Source: an uncultured Eubacteriales bacterium (GTDB lineage: Bacteria > Bacillota > Clostridia > Oscillospirales > Acutalibacteraceae). From it: 5,228 nucleotides of DNA. The notes under the pieces were generated by a model. That model saw only the letters and a program-made list of their open reading frames with translations, searched no databases and had not been told where the DNA came from. The stretch's first letter is position 1. Each line of letters begins with the position of its first letter. Below, in pieces: positions 1 to 3,939 of this stretch. The translations under genes and the position numbers were made by a program. The stretch spans positions 1 through 5,228 of the forward strand of contig ONPE01000111.1 in assembly GCA_900319615.1 (NCBI GenBank). Direction: 5' to 3'.

Positions 1-363
1 GAGCTGTGGGACTCCTACCCCAACGTCGCGCCTAATATCCGTATGCTGAGCATACCGCCCGTTTTTCACCCCGATTGGTACTCCAAGGGCACCTACTGTT
101 CGTCCGAGCAGTGGAGCCCCGAGAGCTCGCTCAAGGATTACGTCAAGCGTATGATCGGCGCCGTCAGATATGACCCTGCACTGATAAACAGCGAATACCC
201 GGCGAACTACAAGGCGCTCGAATGGTTCATGAAGAACCGGGATAAAGACAGCCTGTTCCCGTCGGATACAGCAGAGCTGACCGAGAACACCCCCGAAGAG
301 ATCGAAGCAATCGAAAAGGCGATTCTACGCGACGACGATATCATCGACAGCTGGCACAGATAG
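1..363 (+). CDS. E2 (ubiquitin-conjugating enzyme)-like protein, 3' part, N-terminus outside window
   Basis: The frame is open from base 1, so the first ATG at 43 is probably internal; 120 residues are visible. The sequence follows the central and C-terminal part of the UBC fold in order. A YPNVAPNIRM stretch matches the E2 YPxxPPxIRF strand. FHPDWYSKGTYC matches the HPN...GxxC active-site segment, with the candidate catalytic Cys encoded at 97-99. QWSP matches the conserved W-S-P after the E2 cysteine. DPALINSEYPANYKA followed by MKNRD resembles the E2 DPNPNSPANxEA...KxNR helix region. An acidic tail of about 30 residues (ending DDDIIDSWHR) follows the fold. E2 enzymes carry a ubiquitin-like protein as a thioester on the cysteine; in bacteria such proteins occur with Ub-like, E1-like and peptidase partners. 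No partner is visible here, so substrate and role are unknown. The HPN Asn is Asp in this protein. Family assignment is fairly confident; function is inferred. Confidence 0.82.
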   Translation, partial: ELWDSYPNVAPNIRMLSIPPVFHPDWYSKGTYCSSEQWSPESSLKDYVKRMIGAVRYDPALINSEYPANYKALEWFMKNRDKDSLFPSDTAELTENTPEEIEAIEKAILRDDDIIDSWHR

Positions 364-440
364 TACTAAGTTCAACGAAATATTGCAAAAATCATCCTCG
401 GTAATAATTTGTCTACTTTTTGATAATAGTATAACACAAC

Positions 441-474
441 AAAGCACCCGCCCAAAGCCCGGACGGGTGCTTTT
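441..474. terminator. Bidirectional intrinsic terminator between the E2-like gene and metY
   Basis: AAAGCACCCG (441-450) is perfectly complementary to CGGGTGCTTT (464-473), giving a 10-bp stem with a 13-nt loop. On the + strand the stem runs into TTTT; on the - strand the 3' arm ends in CTTTG followed by a T-rich stretch. It lies 77 bases after the E2-like stop and 34 bases beyond the metY stop, between convergent genes, so it probably serves both. The remainder of 364-507 shows no supportable gene. Confidence 0.9.
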
Positions 475-507
475 GATATGAAGAAAAGAGTATTACTTTT
501 GAGTTGT

Positions 508-1788
508 TCAGACAGCGGAAAAGCCGTTCTCAAGATCGGCGATGATGTCGTCGATATGCTCGGTGCCGATGGAGAGTCGGATGGTGTTGGGGTAAATGCC
601 CTGACCCTCGAGCTCTTCCGTAGAAAGCTGAGAGTGAGTGGTGGACGCAGGATGGATGACGAGGCTCTTTACGTCCGCGACGTTAGCCAGCAGGGAGAAT
701 ATCTGCAGGTTGTCGATGAAGCGCCATGCCTCCTCCTGACCTCCCTTTATCTCAAAAGTGAAGATGGACGCACCGCCGTTCGGGAAGTACTTCTCATACA
801 GCTCATGGTCGGGATGATCGGCCAGCGAGGGATGGTTGACCTTCTCAACGAGCGGATGATTGCTGAGATATTCGACCACCTTCTTGGTGTTCTCAGCGTG
901 GCGCTCAAGCCTCAGCGACAGGGTCTCCACGCCCTGCAACAGCAGGAAGGCGTTGAACGGCGAGATCGACGCGCCGGTATCGCGGAGCAGGATAGCTCTG
1001 ATATAGGTGACGAACGCGGCGGGGCCGACGACGTCGTAGAATGATACGCCGTGATAGCTCGGATTGGGCTCGGCGATATTCGGATACTTGCCCGAAGCGC
1101 TCCAGTTAAACTTGCCGGCTTCGACGATGACGCCGCCGAGAGTCGTGCCGTGACCGCCGAGGAACTTCGTCGCCGAGTGTACGACGATATCTGCGCCGTG
1201 CTCTATGGGACGGATGAGGTACGGCGTACCGAAGGTGTTGTCGATGACCAGAGGCAGTCCGTGGCTGTGGGCGATCTCGGCTATCGCGTCGATATCCGGG
1301 ATATCGCTGTTGGGGTTGCCGAGGGTCTCGAGATAGATCGCGCGGGTGTTCTCTCTGATCGCGCCGGTGAGCTCGACAAGATCATGCGCGTCAACAAAGG
1401 TGGTCTCTATACCGTACTGAGGCAGGGTGTGCGAGAGCAGGTTGTAGCTGCCGCCGTAGATGGTCTTCTGCGCCACGATATGGCCGCCGTTTGCTGCGAG
1501 AGCCTGGATGGTATAGGTGATAGCTGCAGCGCCGGACGCCACCGCCAGGGCAGCCGTGCCGCCCTCTAATGCAGCGACGCGCTTCTCAAAAACGTCCTGG
1601 GTAGAGTTGGTGAGTCTGCCGTATATGTTGCCTGCGTCCGCAAGGCCGAAGCGGTCGGCGGCGTGCTGACTGTTGCGGAAAACGTAGGAAGTCGTCTGAT
1701 AGATCGGGACGGCTCTGGAATCGGTCGCGGGATCGGGCTGTTCCTGCCCGACGTGAAGCTGTAAGGTCTCGAATTTATAGTTACTCAT
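508..1788 (-). CDS. metY: O-acetylhomoserine sulfhydrylase (O-acetylhomoserine aminocarboxypropyltransferase), PLP enzyme
   Basis: This 426-residue protein matches the usual length of the family. It makes L-homocysteine and acetate from O-acetyl-L-homoserine and sulfide (direct sulfhydrylation) in the cytoplasm, feeding methionine synthesis. It belongs to the Cys/Met-metabolism PLP family (fold type I). Visible residues include YGR at 56-58 and SGAAA at 85-89 for cofactor phosphate contacts, Y111 in the position that stacks on PLP, D183 in VIDNTF contacting the PLP nitrogen, and K208 in SATKFLGGHG as the Schiff-base lysine. The C-terminal IRLSIGTEHIDDI is the family's substrate-binding arginine region. 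The ATG at 1788-1786 follows AAAGGA (1802-1797) by 8 bases. The gene is last in its unit and is preceded by a long leader with its own promoter, a small ORF and a terminator. A cystathionine gamma-synthase or gamma-lyase is less likely, given the length and the long insert around 224-250 typical of the MetY group. Confidence 0.93.
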   Translation of the reverse strand: MSNYKFETLQLHVGQEQPDPATDSRAVPIYQTTSYVFRNSQHAADRFGLADAGNIYGRLTNSTQDVFEKRVAALEGGTAALAVASGAAAITYTIQALAANGGHIVAQKTIYGGSYNLLSHTLPQYGIETTFVDAHDLVELTGAIRENTRAIYLETLGNPNSDIPDIDAIAEIAHSHGLPLVIDNTFGTPYLIRPIEHGADIVVHSATKFLGGHGTTLGGVIVEAGKFNWSASGKYPNIAEPNPSYHGVSFYDVVGPAAFVTYIRAILLRDTGASISPFNAFLLLQGVETLSLRLERHAENTKKVVEYLSNHPLVEKVNHPSLADHPDHELYEKYFPNGGASIFTFEIKGGQEEAWRFIDNLQIFSLLANVADVKSLVIHPASTTHSQLSTEELEGQGIYPNTIRLSIGTEHIDDIIADLENGFSAV

Positions 1789-1877
1789 AATAAAAATCCT
1801 TTCTGTTGTAAAATCAGTAGATAACGGTGTTGCGACAGGCTGATAATTTGAGTTTTCATCAGGCTCTTTATGTTTTC

Positions 1878-1910
1878 AAATAAAAAGCCCGAGGGCTGAG
1901 GCTCCCGGGC
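1878..1910 (-). terminator. Intrinsic terminator in the metY leader (putative attenuator)
   Basis: Read on the - strand, GCCCGGGAGC (1910-1901) folds with GCCCTCGGGC (1896-1887) around a CTCA loop. There are nine pairs, one of them G-U, with one A-C mismatch; the hairpin is followed by TTTTTATTT. It stands 38 bases after the stop of the small leader ORF and 90 bases before the metY start. All transcription reaching metY from the visible promoters must pass it. Two readings are possible: a plain terminator for the small ORF and for readthrough from nifS-iscU, or a regulated attenuator. The second is favoured by the alternative pairing noted at 1990-1999. Confidence 0.82.
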
Positions 1911-1947
1911 ATAGGCATACAAAACGTCCTGTCAACTCGCTTTGTGA

Positions 1948-2052
1948 TCAGAGCATAAGGGTACAGCCAAACGCTCTTGCCTTCCAAGATACCCGGGAGG
2001 AAAGCATTCGACGCCACATCATGTTTTGATTTTTGGTAGCTGCTGCAAACAT
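1948..2052 (-). CDS. Small 34-codon ORF, putative Met-rich leader peptide of metY
   Basis: I do not recognise this peptide. ATG at 2052-2050 is preceded by AAGGAG (2066-2061) with an 8-base gap, an excellent ribosome binding site, and it lies about 53 nt downstream of the predicted transcription start. The TGA is at 1950-1948. It has 34 residues, beginning MFAAATKNQN. Codons 11, 12, 16 and 33 are Met, the first two in tandem (MMWRRM), and residue 30 is the only Cys. It is basic (Arg at 14, 15, 20 and 26; Lys at 7 and 24) with no signal peptide or convincing membrane segment. Being translated just upstream of a terminator and a homocysteine/methionine-synthesis gene, it may sense charged tRNA-Met by ribosome stalling. 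Alternatively it is an independent small protein with its own terminator. Expression is well supported by the ribosome binding site; the regulatory role is inferred. Confidence 0.62.
   Translation of the reverse strand: MFAAATKNQNMMWRRMLSSRVSWKARAFGCTLML
1990..1999 (-). promoter_or_regulatory. Candidate antiterminator arm inside the leader ORF
   Basis: CTCCCGGG (1999-1992), spanning the end of codon 18 to codon 21 of the small ORF, is exactly complementary to CCCGGGAG (1909-1902) in the 5' arm of the metY leader terminator. One G-U and one A-U pair extend this to 10 bp. Formation would prevent the terminator. Bases 1994-1990 (GGGTA) could instead pair locally with TACCC at 1963-1959, a competing fold. 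The core CCCGGG is self-complementary, so chance pairing must be considered. Confidence 0.42.
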
Positions 2053-2111
2053 TTTGATTTCTCCTTATGATTATTTGTGCCGAAAAGCTCTTTTGTTTCA
2101 GCGACAACCGT

Positions 2112-2140
2112 ATTATAACACCACTTACCTACTATGTCAA
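2112..2140 (-). promoter_or_regulatory. Sigma-A promoter of the metY leader
   Basis: On the - strand TTGACA (2140-2135), a 17-base spacer and TATAAT (2117-2112) form a consensus promoter. The predicted start is near 2105, giving a 5' leader of about 317 nt before metY. The -35 box overlaps both the operator at 2125-2147 and the last codons of iscU: its TGA is the iscU stop. Confidence 0.9.
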
Positions 2141-2147
2141 TAGGTAA
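2125..2147. promoter_or_regulatory. Inverted-repeat operator over the metY promoter (probable Rrf2-type site)
   Basis: TTACCTA (2125-2131) and TAGGTAA (2141-2147) form a perfect 7-bp inverted repeat with 9 bases between, lying over the -35 box. The block 2125-2146 is identical over 22 bases to the operator at 3817-3838 in front of nifS. Binding here should occlude RNA polymerase. Assignment to an Rrf2 regulator (CymR of cysteine metabolism, or IscR) rests on gene content and site architecture, not on a site search. Confidence 0.7.
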
Positions 2148-2532
2148 TTGGAAATTTCTCGGGATTTTTTTCTTTATAGTCGTTTATCGCGGCTTCTATA
2201 GCCTCCTGAGCAAGCACCGAGCAGTGCATCTTGTAGTCCGGCAGACCGTCCAGAGCCTCGGCTACCGCCTGATTCGTCAGCTTCATCGCGTCCTCCACAG
2301 GCTTGCCCTTGATGAGCTCGGTCGCCATAGAGCTCGAGGCTATGGCGCTGGCGCAGCCGAAGGTCTCGAACTTCACGTCGCTTATCACGTTATCGTCGAT
2401 CTTGAGGTACATCTTCATGATGTCGCCGCACTTCATGTTGCCTACCTCGCCTACCGCGTCGGCGTCCTCGATGATACCTACGTTCCTCGGATGGAGGAAG
2501 TGCTCCATCACTTTTTCGCTGTATAAAGGCAT
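2137..2532 (-). CDS. iscU: IscU/NifU-N-like Fe-S cluster assembly scaffold
   Basis: This 131-residue protein has the length of single-domain IscU/NifU-type scaffolds. It receives sulfur from the cysteine desulfurase, builds an Fe-S cluster on itself and passes it to apo-proteins in the cytoplasm. The N-terminus (YSEKVMEHFLHPRNVG) is typical of the family. The three cluster ligands are present: C35 in GNMKCGD, C60 in TFGCASAIASSS, and C104 in MHCSVLAQEAI, with the conserved D37 and H103 beside them. The strong ribosome binding site AAGGAGG (2544-2538) sits 5 bases before the ATG and overlaps the nifS stop codon; the gap between the genes is 10 bases, so translation is probably coupled. There is no terminator directly after the gene, and its TGA lies inside the -35 box of the metY promoter. 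The SUF-type scaffold SufU is an alternative name, but a nifS neighbour favours the IscU/NifU label. Confidence 0.93.
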   Translation of the reverse strand: MPLYSEKVMEHFLHPRNVGIIEDADAVGEVGNMKCGDIMKMYLKIDDNVISDVKFETFGCASAIASSSMATELIKGKPVEDAMKLTNQAVAEALDGLPDYKMHCSVLAQEAIEAAINDYKEKNPEKFPITY

Positions 2533-2542
2533 AGTGTCCTCC

Positions 2543-3733
2543 TTATAAAATATACTCTCGTTTTCCTGTTTGCAGATCGCGCCATACGGGAGAGAAGCTG
2601 CGCAGATGCGCGACTATCTCTTTGACCGAATCCACGATATGATCCGCCTCTTCCATCGTGGCGTCGTCGCCGAGGCTCAGTCTCAGCGAACCGTGCGCCA
2701 CGCCGTGTTCTCTGCCGATTGCGAGCAGCACATGGCTTGGGTCGAGCGAGCCCGAGGTGCACGCGCTGCCGGATGAAGCGCATATCCCCTTTTGATCGAG
2801 CAGGATCAGCAGGGATTCGCCCTCGATGCCCTCAAAGCTGAAATTGACGTTGCCGCACACCCTGCTCACGGGGTCGCCGTTCAGGGCGCTGTGCGGTATC
2901 CCGGACAAGCCCTTGATGATATGATCGCGTATCGGGGTAAGGCGAGCCTTCACGCTGTCCATATTATCGACCGACTCCTGCAGGGCGGCCGTCATCGCCG
3001 CGATGCCGGGGATGTTCTCGGTGCCGGCGCGCTTGCCGCGCTCCTGTGCGCCGCCCTCTATAAGCGGATAGACGGGAGCTCCCTTCTTCACATACAGGAA
3101 GCCGACCCCCTTCGGACCGTGGAACTTGTGCGCCGACGCCGACAGCATATCCGTCTGCATAGCCTTGACGTCTATAGGCAGATGACCTACCGCCTGCACA
3201 GCGTCGGTGTGGAAGAATACCCCTCGCTCGCGGCATACGGCGCCGATCTCGGCTATCGGCTGGATGGTGCCGATCTCGTTGTTCACCGTCATCACGGTCA
3301 CAAGGCAGGTATCGTCGCGCATAGCCGCTACAAGCTCGCATACGTCCACGACGCCGTTCTCATGGACGGGCAGAAGAGTGATGGTGAAGCCGCTCTTCTC
3401 GAGCTTCTTCAGCGTATGGAGTACCGCGTGGTGCTCGAAGGCGGTAGAGATGATGTGCGTCTTGCCCCTGCGCCTGCCGTACTCGGCGGCGGAGAGGATA
3501 GCCTGATTATCCGCCTCGCTGCCGCCGGAGGTGAAGATGATCTCCCTCGGCTCGGCGTTGATAACGGCGGCTATCTGCGCCCGGCACTCTTCGAGCTTGT
3601 CCTTTGCAGCCTGTCCCACCGAATAAAATTGATTGGACGGGTTCCCGTATATATTCTTCATGCAGTCGAGCATGACGCTGATCGCGGTATCGCTCATCCG
3701 CGTGGTCGCGGCGTTATCGGCGTATATCCTCAT
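2543..3733 (-). CDS. nifS: Cysteine desulfurase, NifS/IscS type (PLP enzyme)
   Basis: This 396-residue protein fits NifS/IscS (about 390-405). It converts L-cysteine to alanine, keeps the sulfur as a persulfide on a catalytic cysteine, and hands it to the scaffold encoded immediately downstream. Visible residues include YADNAATT at 4-11, the PLP-stacking His in EHHAV (H101), N151 in NNEIG, D177 in HTDAVQA, the Schiff-base lysine K203 in SAHKFHGPKG, and catalytic C325 in SGSACTSG on the flexible loop characteristic of group I desulfurases. SLRLSLG (R351) is the substrate-carboxylate region. The ATG at 3733-3731 follows AGGAGG (3744-3739) by 5 bases. It is first in the nifS-iscU unit, with its own operator-controlled promoter about 70 bases upstream. 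Neither an Rrf2 regulator gene nor trmU/mnmA, frequent neighbours in Clostridia, is present on the visible sides. Confidence 0.95.
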   Translation of the reverse strand: MRIYADNAATTRMSDTAISVMLDCMKNIYGNPSNQFYSVGQAAKDKLEECRAQIAAVINAEPREIIFTSGGSEADNQAILSAAEYGRRRGKTHIISTAFEHHAVLHTLKKLEKSGFTITLLPVHENGVVDVCELVAAMRDDTCLVTVMTVNNEIGTIQPIAEIGAVCRERGVFFHTDAVQAVGHLPIDVKAMQTDMLSASAHKFHGPKGVGFLYVKKGAPVYPLIEGGAQERGKRAGTENIPGIAAMTAALQESVDNMDSVKARLTPIRDHIIKGLSGIPHSALNGDPVSRVCGNVNFSFEGIEGESLLILLDQKGICASSGSACTSGSLDPSHVLLAIGREHGVAHGSLRLSLGDDATMEEADHIVDSVKEIVAHLRSFSPVWRDLQTGKREYIL

Positions 3734-3763
3734 AAAGTCCTCCTGTTATTCCACTGTATCCAA

Positions 3764-3779
3764 CCGAAGAAATCTTCGG
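3764..3779 (-). other. Small hairpin in the nifS 5' untranslated region
   Basis: CCGAAG (3779-3774) and CTTCGG (3769-3764) pair around a 4-base loop in the predicted nifS leader, about 20 nt before its ribosome binding site. It has no U-tract, so it is not a terminator. It could stabilise the mRNA or be incidental. Confidence 0.4.
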
Positions 3780-3803
3780 ATTTCAACATAGTTGATGTGA
3801 CAG

Positions 3804-3832
3804 ATTATACACCCATTTACCTACTATGTCAA
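3804..3832 (-). promoter_or_regulatory. Sigma-A promoter of nifS-iscU
   Basis: On the - strand TTGACA (3832-3827), a 17-base spacer and TATAAT (3809-3804) make a consensus promoter with a predicted start near 3797, giving a leader of about 65 nt. The -35 box lies inside the operator at 3817-3838, so regulator binding would compete with RNA polymerase. Confidence 0.92.
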
Positions 3833-3838
3833 TAGGTA
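3817..3838. promoter_or_regulatory. Inverted-repeat operator over the nifS promoter (probable Rrf2-type site)
   Basis: TACCTA (3818-3823) and TAGGTA (3833-3838) form an inverted repeat with 9 bases between, overlapping the -35 box. The 22 bases from 3817 to 3838 are identical to 2125-2146 before the metY leader, while the flanks diverge. A shared site on a cysteine desulfurase unit and a sulfide-assimilation gene points to a sulfur or Fe-S regulator of the Rrf2 family (inference). Confidence 0.72.
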
Positions 3839-3912
3839 TTATTTTTGCGATTTCAGCAGATTATTCACAGATTCTTTATAGACACAGCGAAAATATTGTA
3901 GTAATATAGCTT

Positions 3913-3918
3913 TATAAT
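3913..3918 (+). promoter_or_regulatory. Possible -10 box for the P-type ATPase gene
   Basis: TATAAT lies 21 bases before the ATPase ATG on the + strand, but no good -35 box is found 16-18 bases upstream (the sequence there is A-rich). If used, the 5' leader would be only about 15 nt and would just include the ribosome binding site. The AT-rich stretch 3841-3912 could hold another start. Confidence 0.35.
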
Positions 3919-3939
3919 ATAGATTTGCGAGGTATCGCC

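Noticed and set aside
409..435. Promoter-like TTGTCT / TATAAC on the + strand after the E2-like gene
   Set aside because: The spacer is only 15 bases, both boxes are imperfect, and it would feed directly into the terminator at 441-474 with no + strand gene beyond.
478..1569. Two + strand ORFs opposite metY
   Set aside because: They are antisense shadows of a well-recognised PLP enzyme with low-complexity, family-less translations.
1931..1936. TTGACA on the - strand between the small ORF and the terminator, as a second metY promoter
   Set aside because: No acceptable -10 box lies 16-18 bases downstream, and a transcript from it would enter the terminator at once.
1868..2107. 79-codon - strand ORF in the metY leader
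   Set aside because: It has no ribosome binding site, starts essentially at the predicted transcription start, runs through the terminator hairpin, and is in a different frame from the well-initiated small ORF at 1948-2052.
1789..2111. S-box (SAM-I) riboswitch or T-box leader before metY
   Set aside because: Neither the T-box AGGGTGG-type core nor the SAM-I conserved core could be found by eye; the translated small ORF fits the space better.
3783..3795. Short inverted repeat TCAAC-ATA-GTTGA near the nifS transcript start
   Set aside because: Only 5 bp with a 3-base loop, not present at the metY promoter; too weak to call an operator or functional hairpin.
2792..3835. 347-codon + strand ORF opposite nifS
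   Set aside because: Long, but antisense to a clear cysteine desulfurase; the translation has no recognisable motif and it runs through the nifS promoter.
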